From Thermus sp. JCM 17653 (GTDB taxonomy: Bacteria; Deinococcota; Deinococci; Deinococcales; Thermaceae), in the NCBI GenBank assembly GCA_001311585.1, contig BBBN01000072.1, positions 1 through 7,488 on the forward strand: a stretch of DNA of 7,488 nt, read 5' to 3'. Position 1 is the stretch's first letter. Each line of letters begins with the position of its first letter. Below the pieces are notes generated by a model, which saw only the letters and a program-made list of their open reading frames with translations, was not told the DNA's origin and made no database searches. This document shows, in pieces, positions 1 to 6,349 of the stretch. The position numbers and the translations under genes were made by a program.

Positions 1-366
1 CGGGACTTAGGGCTACGGGGCGGGGCGGGGAACGCCGCCACGGAGGTGCTGGCGGCGGTTTTGGACAAGGCGGGGCTCAACCCGGGGCTGGACGTCTTCA
101 AGCTTTTGGACGCCGCGGAGTACGTGATGGGCCCCATTCTGCACTTCCAGCCCTACCCGGACCGGGACTCCATCGCCATCGGGTACGCCGGGGTCTACTC
201 CACCTTCCTGCTGCACGCCAAGAGGATCGGGAAGGAGCTCGGGGTGGACCCCTTGGAGATCCTCCTGGAACTCGGCCGCCGCCAGGCGGTGGCGGGGCAG
301 GAGGACTGGATCCTGCGGGTGGCCCTGGAGCTCAAGGAGAAGGAGGCGGGGGCCCTCGCGGACTAG
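1..366 (+). CDS. dmpG: 4-hydroxy-2-oxovalerate aldolase, C-terminal part (5' end outside window)
   Basis: This is the last 121 residues of the class II, metal-dependent aldolase that splits 4-hydroxy-2-oxovalerate into pyruvate and acetaldehyde, the final step of catechol meta-cleavage. The frame is open from base 1 and ends at TAG 364-366. The visible part begins at the Gly-rich [10 protein letters not shown] segment at the end of the TIM barrel. It continues through the C-terminal helical domain with [19 protein letters not shown] and [13 protein letters not shown], both hallmarks of the DmpG/BphI family. In known members this domain contacts acetaldehyde dehydrogenase (DmpF/BphJ) and channels acetaldehyde to it, so that partner is probably just upstream. 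The catalytic barrel is not in view. The flavin reductase follows after 9 bases, which implies co-transcription. The first few codons read slightly unlike the family (LGLRGGAGN), and the window edge prevents checking them. Confidence 0.92.
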   Translation, partial: RDLGLRGGAGNAATEVLAAVLDKAGLNPGLDVFKLLDAAEYVMGPILHFQPYPDRDSIAIGYAGVYSTFLLHAKRIGKELGVDPLEILLELGRRQAVAGQEDWILRVALELKEKEAGALAD

Positions 367-370
367 GGGG
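366..370 (+). promoter_or_regulatory. Ribosome binding site for the flavin reductase
   Basis: The GGGGG run starts inside the aldolase stop codon and lies five bases before GTG 376. Its position decides for the GTG rather than the in-frame ATG at 385. Almost the same stop/RBS arrangement recurs at 835-849 before the hydrolase. Confidence 0.5.
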
Positions 371-375
371 TAGCG

Positions 376-837
376 GTGGATCCCATGGAGTTCCGCAAGA
401 CCCTGGGCCGCTTCGCCACTGGGGTGACGGTGGTGACGGTGCGGCTAGGGGATAGGGTTCACGGGATGACGGCCAACGCCTTTCTGTCGGTTTCCCTGGA
501 CCCGCCTTTGGTCCTGGTCTCGGTGGACCGGAGGGCCAGGATGCACGGCCTTTTGAGGGAGGCGGGCCGCTACGGGGTGAGCGTGCTGGCGGAGGACCAG
601 CGGGCGCTGGCGGACCACTTTGCCGGGAGGGTGCAGGAGGGGTTGGAGATTTCCTTTGAGGAGCGGGCGGGGGTGCCTCTTCTTGAGGGGGCCTTGGCCC
701 ACGTGGTGGCGCGGGTGGTGGAGGCCCACCCGGCGGGGGACCACACCCTCTTCCTTGGGGAGGTGGAGCACCTGCACCACCGGGAGGGGCTGCCCCTCCT
801 CTTCTACGCCGGGCGCTACGGCAGGATGGCGGAGTAG
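376..837 (+). CDS. Flavin reductase component of a two-component aromatic monooxygenase (PheA2/HpaC type)
   Basis: This intact 153-residue protein is of the flavin reductase-like FMN-binding family. Such proteins use NADH to reduce FAD or FMN and pass the reduced flavin to an oxygenase partner such as phenol 2-monooxygenase (PheA1) or 4-hydroxyphenylacetate 3-monooxygenase (HpaB). Supporting motifs are FRKTLGRFATGVTVVT at residues 6-21, GMTANAFLSVSLDPPLVLVSV at about 30-50, a mid-protein DHFAG, and GDHTLFLGEV near residue 120. The overall pattern resembles the PheA2 subgroup more than the Thermus HpaC I recall. GTG 376 is preferred over ATG 385: it gives an M-D start like PheA2, and the GGGGG at 366-370 is five bases upstream of it but fourteen from the ATG. 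No oxygenase subunit is in the window, so the substrate (phenol or hydroxyphenylacetate) is inferred from the catechol-type neighbours. Confidence 0.9.
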   Translation: MDPMEFRKTLGRFATGVTVVTVRLGDRVHGMTANAFLSVSLDPPLVLVSVDRRARMHGLLREAGRYGVSVLAEDQRALADHFAGRVQEGLEISFEERAGVPLLEGALAHVVARVVEAHPAGDHTLFLGEVEHLHHREGLPLLFYAGRYGRMAE

Positions 838-841
838 GGGG
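837..841 (+). promoter_or_regulatory. Ribosome binding site for the HMS hydrolase
   Basis: The GGGGG run overlaps the last base of the flavin reductase stop codon and lies five bases before ATG 847. It fixes that start. Confidence 0.5.
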
Positions 842-846
842 TAGGT

Positions 847-1685
847 ATGGAGGCGCAGAAGGTCGCCACGGGGCCTTACACCACCCACCTTTACCGCTCG
901 GGCCAGGGGGAGGCGGTGCTCTTCGTTCACGGCTCGGGGCCTGGGGCCACGGGGCTATCCAACTGGCAGCTGGCCCTTCCGGAGCTGGGGCGGGACTTCC
1001 TCTGCCTGGCCCCGGACCTTTTGGGCTACGGGGAGAGCACCCACCCTGAGCCGCCGCCCAAGGGGGTGCGGGCCTGGATGCGGGTCTGGGTGGACCAGCT
1101 CCTTGGCTTCTGGACGCCCTGGGGCTGGAGCGGGCCCACCTGGTGGGGAACTCCCTGGGGGGCGCCATCGCCCTGCACCTCCTGATGGAGGCGCCGGAGC
1201 GTTTCGGGAGGGTGGTTCTGATGGGGCCCGCGGGGGGGCCTTTTCGGGCGACGCCGGAGCTGGAGCGCATCTGGGGCTTTTACGAGGACCCCACTTTAAG
1301 CGCCATGAAGAACGCCATCCGCTGGTTTGCCTTTGACGAGGGGTTCATCCAGGACCGCTTGGAGGAGATTGCCCGGATGCGGCTGGAGGCCGCCTTGAGG
1401 CCCGAGGTGCGGCGGAGCTTTGAGGCCATGTGGCCGCGGCCGAGGCAGGAGGCCATAGACCAGCTGGTGGTGCCGCCTTCGGCGCTGAGGCGGATGGGGC
1501 ATCCGGTTCTCATCCTGCACGGGTACCGGGACGGGATCGTGCCCATAGAGACGAGCCTCTACCTGATGGAGCACCTGCCGAACGCCCACCTGGTGCTCTT
1601 AGGGCGTACGAGCCACTGGGTGCAGATCGAGCGGGCGGAGTCCTTCCACCGCCTGGTGCGGGGCTTTCTCAAGGGGGAGCTATGA
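847..1685 (+). CDS. dmpD: 2-hydroxymuconate semialdehyde hydrolase (alpha/beta hydrolase), one frameshift near 1110
   Basis: This meta-cleavage C-C hydrolase converts 2-hydroxymuconate semialdehyde to 2-hydroxypenta-2,4-dienoate plus formate. The N-terminal part (847 to about 1110, frame 1) has the oxyanion-loop motif HGSGPGATGLSNW and PDLLGYGES. The rest (about 1113 to 1685, frame 3) has the nucleophile elbow GNSLGGAIAL (Ser103), HGYRDGIVP (Asp229) and TSHWVQIE (His257), so the catalytic triad is complete. The frames join where ttc-tgg-acg should read ttc-ctg-gac; restoring one C after 1110 gives FLDALGLERAHLVGNSLGG and a 279-residue protein, normal for DmpD/XylF. The single break with intact motifs suggests a sequencing deletion. 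Its stop overlaps the cupin start by ATGA. The gene lies in the same operon as the rest of the lower pathway. A related ring-fission hydrolase specificity (BphD-like) cannot be excluded. Confidence 0.88.
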
Positions 1686-2020
1686 AGGTCGCCAAGACGG
1701 GAGCGCTCAAGGGTTTCGCCCTGGGTCCCATGACCCTCAGGCCCTTTGCCGGGGAGGGGCTCATGGCGGTGCGGGTGGAGGCGCCCAAGGGGTCCCACGC
1801 CCCGGCCCACAGCCACCCCCACGAGCAGATGACCCTGGTGGTCTCCGGCCGGTTGCGGTTCCGCGTGGGGGCGGAGTGGCGGGAGGTGGGGCCGATGGAG
1901 ATCGTGCACATTCCTTCGGGGGTGGAGCACGAGGCGGAGGTGCTGGAGGACAGCCTCTTCTTTGACTTGTTCCATCCGGTGCGGGAGGACTTCCTGAGGC
2001 GCGTGGAGGAGGGGACATGA
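1682..2020 (+). CDS. Small single-domain cupin protein
   Basis: This intact 112-residue protein is made almost entirely of one conserved-barrel cupin domain. Cupin motif 1 is at residues 37-56, with HSHPHEQ supplying probable metal ligands His43, His45 and Gln49, followed by SGRLRFRVG. Motif 2 is at about 70-83, with IPSGVEHEAE supplying His83. The metal set looks complete, so a bound metal and a small-molecule role (dioxygenase, isomerase or sensor) are possible, but no activity can be assigned. The ATG overlaps the hydrolase stop and the TGA overlaps the SDR start, both as ATGA, so translation is probably coupled on both sides. That coupling argues for a function tied to the hydrolase and SDR steps. 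No signal peptide or membrane segment is seen, so it is probably cytoplasmic. Confidence 0.85.
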   Translation: MKVAKTGALKGFALGPMTLRPFAGEGLMAVRVEAPKGSHAPAHSHPHEQMTLVVSGRLRFRVGAEWREVGPMEIVHIPSGVEHEAEVLEDSLFFDLFHPVREDFLRRVEEGT

Positions 2021-2771
2021 GGGTGGCCATCCTCACGGGGGCCTCTAGCGGGATGGGCTTTGCGGTGGCGCGGAGGCTTGGGCAGGAGGGGTACACCCTC
2101 ATCGTGAACAGCCGGGACCCTTCCCAGGCGGTCAAGCGGCTGGAGGCGGAGGGCTGGAAGGTGATTGGCGTGCCCGGCGACCTGGCGGAGGCCTCCACGG
2201 CGGAGGCCTTGGTGGGGACGGCGGAGCGGATGGGCCGTCTGGACGCCCTCCTTTTGAACCATGGGGGCCCGCCGGTGAAGCCCCTTCTTGAGATCCCGGA
2301 GGAGGAGTGGCGGCGCTACTTCGAGCTGATGGTGGTGGGCCCCTTGCGGCTTTTGCGGCTTGCGGTGCCCTTGTTCCGGCGCTCGGGCGGGGGTAGGGTG
2401 GTGGCCATCACCTCCTTCACGGTGAAGAGCCCCTATCCCGGGATCGGGCTTTCCAACAGCCTCCGGGCGGCGCTTCTCAACGCCCTGAAGACGGCGGCGT
2501 TGGAGCTGGGGCGGGAGGGGATCTTGGTGAACGCGGTGGCGCCGGGGTACATCCTCACGGAGCGCATCGCGGAGTGGAACCGGGCGTACGCGGCCCGGGA
2601 GGGGGTTACGGAGGAGGAGATCGCCCGGAGGACCACGGAGGGGATTCCTCTTGGGCGGTACGGGAAGCCGGAGGAGGTGGCGGAGGTGGTGGCCTTCCTG
2701 CTTTCTTCCCGGAACGGCTACCTCACCGGGCAGCAGGTTCTGGTGGACGGAGGCTGGTGGTGGCCAACTAA
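2017..2771 (+). CDS. Short-chain dehydrogenase/reductase, non-canonical catalytic site; probable 3' frameshift
   Basis: This Rossmann-fold oxidoreductase has the cofactor loop TGASSGMG (residues 7-14), LLNHGG in place of the usual NNAG (79-84), a catalytic-position Ser133 in ITSFTV, and NAVAPGYILTE and GQQVLVDGG near the end. The usual Tyr-x3-Lys is absent: the position 13 after Ser133 holds Ser146 and the Lys position holds Arg150 (LSNSLRAAL). This matches an SDR subgroup often labelled 3-oxoacyl-ACP reductase-like without a perfect active-site tetrad, so that label would be misleading. The uninterrupted frame runs to 2931, but its last 50 or so codons overlay the DoxX gene and read as noise. 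One missing base around 2755-2765 would end the protein at TAA 2769-2771 (VAN end), giving 251 residues and an 11-base gap to DoxX. Substrate unknown; a role with aromatic-pathway intermediates is inferred from context. Confidence 0.85.
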
Positions 2772-2782
2772 GGGGGTGCGGA

Positions 2783-3202
2783 ATGATCTGGGACACGGCG
2801 GGACTCATGCCTTGGGCTCTTTTGTTGTTGCGTGTCTTCACCGGCGTGAGCATCTTCCTGCACGGGTGGCCGAAGCTCGCCCACCCCCAGATGGGGCTAT
2901 TGGGCGGCCGGGGGTTTGCGGGCTTCCTTAAGCAGATGGGGTTTCCGGCCCCCGGGACTCTTTCATCTCTTGGCCGTGCTCATAGAGGTGGGGGGTGGGG
3001 TTCTCCTGGTCCTCGGGGTCCTCACCCAGGTGACGGCGGGCCTCCTCTTTCTGGAAATGTTGGTGGCGGCTTACATGTCGCAGTGGAAGCTCAGGGAGCC
3101 CTACCTTTGCGTGGAATCCAAGGGGGTGGAGATTGACCTCTTCTATGCGGCGGCGGCCTTGGTGCTCTTCGTGGGGGGGCCGGGAGCCTGGCGCTGGGCT
3201 AG
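2783..3202 (+). CDS. DoxX-family membrane protein, frameshifted
   Basis: This small four-helix integral membrane protein is of the DoxX family, members of which are linked to quinol oxidation or redox homeostasis, mostly uncharacterised. Frame 2 from ATG 2783 gives an N-terminal helix (MPWALLLLRVFTG) and the family signature FLHGWPKLAHP, then GFAGFLKQMGFPAPG. Near 2957 the frame changes to frame 3 with LFHLLAVLIEVGGGVLLVLG, TAGLLFLEMLVAAYM and DLFYAAAALVLFVGG, the remaining helices. Removing the A at 2957 joins them cleanly. Frame 3 then has no stop until 3467, but one missing G in the run at 3196-3198 would place TAG 3200-3202 in frame, giving about 139 residues, the normal DoxX size. The GGGGG at 2771-2775 is a good ribosome site. 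It follows the SDR by 11 bases, so the two may work together. The end point is less certain than the family. Confidence 0.78.
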
Positions 3203-3206
3203 CCGG

Positions 3207-3504
3207 ATGGTGGAGATTTTGGAGGAGGCCAAGCGGGCGGTCTGGGCGTTTCACGAGGAGTTCTTCCGGGAGCCGACCGGGCAAGGATCCTCGTGGGGGG
3301 GATGGGGCACGTGCTCGTTCCTAGAGTGGCCGAAAGCTTCCTCGGACGTAGAGGGAGGGCTATTTCTTCTTCGGAACCCCGATGGGGTTGCTCTTGGTCT
3401 GTCCCCCCGCGCCCAAGGAAGTGGAGGAGCTTCTCTCCTCAGACCTTCCCCGGCTCTCCCTCCTTAGGGCGCGCTGGCCTATATATGCCCAGCGGCGCGC
3501 ATAG
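3207..3504 (+). CDS. Unrecognised small protein of about 99 residues, reconstructed across two frameshifts
   Basis: I do not recognise this protein. Frame 3 from ATG 3207 gives an amphipathic helix (MVEILEEAKRAVWAFHEEFF). Frame 2 from about 3273 gives ADRARILVGGMGHVLVPRVA and ESFLGRRG. Frame 1 from about 3358 gives GYFFFGTPMGLLLVCPP, then KEVEELLSSDLPRLSLLRAR and a stop at TAG 3502-3504. Adding one G after 3272 (gagcc to gaggcc) and one G after 3355 makes a single 300-base frame. Both changes are missing bases in short G runs, like the other breaks in this window. The segments have Thermus-like codons and plausible secondary structure, and the result fits exactly between DoxX and the next gene, nine bases before its GTG. 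It looks cytoplasmic, with a helix, a hydrophobic core and a basic tail. It could instead be a decayed gene or an over-read of DoxX. Confidence 0.42.
3469..3500 (+). repeat. Imperfect inverted repeat with an AT-rich loop
   Basis: GCGCGCTGG (3469-3477) can pair with CCAGCGGCGCGC (3489-3500) with one bulged G, around an 11-base loop containing TATATAT. It lies 14 bases before the GTG of the DMT gene and at the point where codon preference changes. It could be an operator, an mRNA hairpin or a promoter element with the TATATA as -10, but no convincing -35 is seen. It also overlaps the 3' codons of the small unknown gene, and GC-rich palindromes arise easily here. Confidence 0.25.
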
Positions 3505-3513
3505 GGGGAGGCC

Positions 3514-3946
3514 GTGATTTGGCTCCTTCTGGCCCTCCTGGCGGGGGCCGTGCTACCCTTGCAGGCCGGGGTCAACGCCGAGCTCGCCCGGCTCCTCGGG
3601 CACCCGGTGCGCTCGGCCCTGGTTTCCTTCGGGATGGGCACGGCAGCCCTCTTCCTCCTCTCCCTGGCCCTCACCGGGCCTCCTGGCCCCTCTCCCGCAT
3701 GCTCCAGGCCCCTGGTGGGTGTACGCGGGGGGGCTTTTGGGGGCGGTGTACGTGGTGGGGGTCATCGCCCTGGCCCCCAGGCTTGGGGCCCTCCTGACCT
3801 TTGCCCTGGTGATCGCCGGCCAACTCCTCGCCTCCTTGCTCCTGGACCACCTCGGCCTCCTCTACCCCAGGCACCCGGTGAACCTGCCCCGCCTCCTGGG
3901 GGCGCTTCTCCTCCTCGCCGGGGTGGTCCTTATCCGGAGGTACTAG
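3514..3946 (+). CDS. DUF606/YdcZ-type DMT superfamily membrane protein, frameshifted
   Basis: This small integral membrane protein resembles the DUF606 (YdcZ) branch of the drug/metabolite transporter superfamily. Frame 1 from GTG 3514 gives helix 1 and the family-typical LPLQAGVNAELARLLGHPVRSALVSFGMGT, then helix 2 (AALFLLSLALTG). Frame 2 from about 3705 gives APWWVYAGGLLGAVYVVGVI, ALVIAGQLLASLLLDHLGL and LLGALLLLAGVVLIRRY, the last two or three helices. A short middle stretch (3672-3707) reads best in frame 3 (WPLSRMLQAP), so two missing bases, one near 3668 in GGG and one in the CCCC around 3709, restore a 144-residue protein, normal for the family. Ribosome site GGGGGAGG is at 3504-3511. 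The tautomerase starts directly after its stop. A role in moving aromatic acids or metabolites is only a guess from position. Confidence 0.8.
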
Positions 3947-4141
3947 GTGGTGGTGCTCAAGGTGACCCTTTTGGAGGGAAGGCCGCTGGAGAAGAAGCGG
4001 GAGCTGGTGCAGAGGCTCACGGAGATGGCTTCCCGCCTTCTCGGCGAGCCTTACGAGGAGGTGCGGGTCATCCTCTACGAGGTGCGCCGGGACCAGTGGG
4101 CGGCAGGGGGCGTGCTCTTCGCGGACAAGGAGGGGGCATGA
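3947..4141 (+). CDS. 4-oxalocrotonate tautomerase family protein with Val in place of catalytic Pro-1
   Basis: This 64-codon tautomerase corresponds to DmpI/XylH, which converts 2-hydroxymuconate (enol) to 2-oxo-3-hexenedioate. Numbering without the start Met, it has LLEGR with Arg11, EEVR with Arg39, Trp50 where 4-OT has Phe50, and the GG at 53-54, so the substrate-binding positions align without gaps. The start is GTG-GTG-GTG-CTC, giving M-V-V-L-K. After Met removal the N-terminal residue would be Val, not the proline that acts as the general base in characterised 4-OT. Starting at GTG 3950 does not help. The GGAGG at 3936-3940 is six bases before GTG 3947. The gene abuts the DMT stop (TAG 3944-3946) and overlaps the decarboxylase by ATGA. 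Family membership is certain; activity as a normal 4-OT is questionable unless the start region is misread. Confidence 0.9.
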   Translation: MVVLKVTLLEGRPLEKKRELVQRLTEMASRLLGEPYEEVRVILYEVRRDQWAAGGVLFADKEGA

Positions 4142-4831
4142 CGCTTTTGGAGGCGGTGAGGGAGGCCCGAAAGGAGAAGAAAACCCTTCAGGGGCAGAGG
4201 GACTGGGGGGTGGACCTGGAGGGGGCCTACCGCATCCAGGAGGCCCTCTTCCCCGGGCCCCTCAAGGGCTACAAGCTGGGCCTGGTTTCAGAGGCCAAGC
4301 AGCGGCAGATGGGGATCCCCGAGCCCATCTTCGGCCGGGTGCTCCCGGGGATGCTCCTGGAGCGGGTGGTCCTGGGGGCCTTTATCCAGCCCCGCCTCGA
4401 GCCCGAGGTGGCGGCGGTCCTGAAGGAGGACCTGCCCCCGGGGGCCTCCCCGGGCCGCGCCTACCGGGCCATCGGGGGATTCTTCCTGGCGGTGGACGTG
4501 CTGGACTCGGTGTGGGAGGGCTACCGCTTCACCTGCCGAGGTGGTGGCGGACAACACCTCCGGGGGCGGGTTTCTCCTAGGGAGGAGGCGGTTTTCCCGG
4601 CTTCCCCAGGGGGCCCTCCGCCTCTACCTCAACGGGGAGAAGGTGGGGGAAGGCCCCGTGGAGGCCCTGGGGGACCCGGGAAGTCGGCTTCTATGGCTTG
4701 CGGAGAGGGTCGGGGGGCTTCGGGCGGGGCAGGTGGTCTTCCTGGGCTCCCCGGCCCAGGCGGTGCCCCTTGCGCGGGGCGTGCTGGAGGTCTGGGGCGG
4801 GGGGGACGTGCTCCTCGCCCGGGTGGAGTAG
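4138..4831 (+). CDS. dmpH: 4-oxalocrotonate decarboxylase, one frameshift locus near 4531-4538
   Basis: This member of the fumarylacetoacetate hydrolase-like hydratase/decarboxylase family should decarboxylate 2-oxo-3-hexenedioate to 2-hydroxypenta-2,4-dienoate with Mg2+. Frame 1 carries GYKLGLVSEAKQRQMG followed by EPIFG, the decarboxylase-type signature (the hydratase at the window's end has DQPDFG instead), LEPEVAAVL with two probable metal-binding Glu, and LAVDVLDSVWEGYRF. Frame 2 carries VVADNTSGGGFLLG, LYLNGEKVGEG and VFLGSPAQAV to TAG 4829-4831. The join acc-tgc-cga-g should probably read acc-ctg-ccg-gag, meaning two missing bases in adjacent C and G runs; the corrected length is 231 residues, slightly short for the family. 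The third metal-ligand position, usually Glu in AxEIxDS, is Asp here. Adjacent tautomerase and dehydrogenase genes support the role, and 4-OD is known to complex with the hydratase. Confidence 0.87.
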
Positions 4832-4836
4832 GAGGT
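4831..4836 (+). promoter_or_regulatory. Ribosome binding site for HMS dehydrogenase
   Basis: GGAGGT starts on the last base of the decarboxylase stop and lies five bases before ATG 4842. It is the strongest Shine-Dalgarno match in the window and fixes the dehydrogenase start. Confidence 0.65.
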
Positions 4837-4841
4837 GCGCC

Positions 4842-6346
4842 ATGGTGGAACCCAAAATCTACAGGGAAACGGTGGAGCGGCTTAAGGCTTTGGGCTTTCC
4901 CTTTGAGCTTCCCCTCGAGGTCACCCACTACATCGGGGGAGAGTTTGTCCGGGGAGAGAACTTCTTCCCCGTGGTCTACCCGGCCACGGGGGAGGTGATC
5001 GGCACCGCCCCGGAAGGCCGGGAGAAGGAGGTGGAGATGGCGGTGGCCGCGGCCAAGGAGGCCTTCAAGCGGTGGGGCAAGATGCCCCCCAGCCAGCGCC
5101 GCCCCTACCTCCGCCGCTTCGCGGAGAAGATCCGGGAGTACAAGCCCGTCTTTGAGGTGCTGGAGAGCCTGGACGTGGGCCGGCCATCTACGAGAACCGC
5201 CTGGGCTACGTGGACCGCATGGCCAACAACATAGAGTTCTTCGCTGACTTCGCCGTGACCCACGGCTCCGAGGCCTACCCCATGGAAAACGGCTACATCA
5301 ACTACGTCCTCCGCTTTCCCGTGGGGGTGGCGGCCCTCATCACCCCCTGGAACATGCCCAGCATGCTCGCCACCTGGAAGATCGGGCCCACCCTGGCCTT
5401 TGGCAACACCGCCGTGCTTAAGCCCGCGGAGTTCACCCCCCTAGGGGCCTGGCTCCTCGCCCGGTGCGCCCACGAGGCGGGGCTTCCCCCCGGGGTCTTC
5501 AACGTGGTCCACGGCTTTGGCCCCAACTCCGCCGGCGAACTCCTCACCCGGCACCCCGACGTCCGCCTCGTCTCCTTCACCGGGGAGACCACCACGGGGA
5601 AGATCATCATGAAAAACGCCTCCGACACCCTGAAGAGGCTCTCTATGGAGCTTGGGGGGAAGCGCCCAACCTCATCTTTGAGAGCGCCGATCTGGACCGG
5701 GCGGTGGAGGTGACCCTGCGGGCGAGCTTCTTCAACCAGGGGGAGGTGTGCCTGGCGGGCTCGAGGCTTCTGGTCCAGCGCTCGGTTTACGAGCCCTTCG
5801 TGGACAAGTTGGTGGCCGCGGCCAAGGCCCTCAAGGTGGGGGACCCCCTGGACTCCGAGACCCGCATGGGGGCCCTGATCGCCGAGGAGCACCTGAACAA
5901 GGTGATGTCCTACGTGGAGATTGCCCGAAAGACCGCCACCATCCTCACCGGGGGCAAGCGCCCCGAGCTTCCCCACCCCTTTGATAAGGGCTACTTCCTG
6001 GAGCCCACGGTGGTGGTGGACGTGAAGCCCTCGGACAAGGTCTGCCAGGAGGAGATCTTCGGGCCCATGGTGGTGGTCCTGCCCTTTGACACCGAGGAGG
6101 AAGCCATAGAGCTGGCCAACAACACCCCCTACGGCCTGAACGCCATCGTCCAGACCCGGGACGTGGGCCAGGCGGTGCGGGTCTCCGAGGCTCTGGAGGT
6201 GGGCACGGTTTGGGTGAACGACTGGTTCGTGCGCGACCTCCGGGTGCTTCGGCGGGGCCAAACAGTCGGGGATCGGCCGGGAGGGGGGCCACTACGGCTA
6301 CGAGTTCTACTACGAGACCAAGAACGTCTGCATCGCCAACCGCTAG
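4842..6346 (+). CDS. dmpC: 2-hydroxymuconate semialdehyde dehydrogenase (ALDH superfamily), three frameshifts
   Basis: This NAD-dependent aldehyde dehydrogenase oxidises 2-hydroxymuconate semialdehyde to 2-hydroxymuconate, opening the oxidative branch. The corrected protein is 502 residues, normal for the DmpC/XylG/HpaE group. Key residues are all present: TPWNMP (Asn171), VLKPAEFTP (cofactor Lys), MELGGK (Glu270), FNQGEVCLAGSR (Cys304), EEIFGPM, and a C-terminal SGIGREGGHYGYEFYYETKNV. The frame changes three times: 3 to 2 near 5184 (ccatc for cccatc), 2 to 1 near 5663 (aagcgccc for aaggcgccc), and 1 to 2 near 6246 (gtgcttc for gtgcccttc). All are missing G or C bases; adding the four bases makes the length divisible by three. 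The end is TAG 6344-6346. HpaE activity (on the carboxymethyl analogue) is an alternative, but the 4-OT, decarboxylase and hydrolase neighbours favour catechol meta-cleavage. Confidence 0.92.
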
Positions 6347-6349
6347 GCT

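Noticed and set aside
1110..1112. Programmed ribosomal frameshifting as the cause of the frame breaks
   Set aside because: No slippery heptamer or downstream pseudoknot is evident, the breaks are scattered through many enzymes that normally need no frameshift, and both directions occur.
332..1270. Long minus-strand open frame opposite the flavin reductase and hydrolase
   Set aside because: Its product is Pro/Arg/Gly-rich low-complexity sequence, and it lies opposite genes with clear family motifs; long antisense frames are expected at this GC content.
1669..2853. 394-codon minus-strand open frame opposite the cupin and SDR
   Set aside because: The product is His/Pro/Arg-rich with no domain pattern, and the + strand genes here are unambiguous.
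2772..2931. C-terminal extension of the SDR past TAA 2771
   Set aside because: The extra residues are out-of-frame DoxX sequence; SDRs of this type end within a few residues of the VDGG motif.
3203..3467. DoxX extended to 3467 as a protein of about 227 residues
   Set aside because: The family is usually about 130-150 residues, and the segment after 3207 has its own ATG and non-membrane character, better explained as a separate small gene.
3514..4998. 494-codon frame 1 reading from the DMT gene through the tautomerase and decarboxylase
   Set aside because: Only its first 50 residues (DMT) and the 4138-4530 part (decarboxylase) are real; the stretches between and after are out-of-frame Gly/Pro-rich sequence joined by frameshifts.
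5302..6261. 319-codon minus-strand open frame opposite the aldehyde dehydrogenase
   Set aside because: It is a shadow of the dehydrogenase; no recognisable motif or ribosome site.
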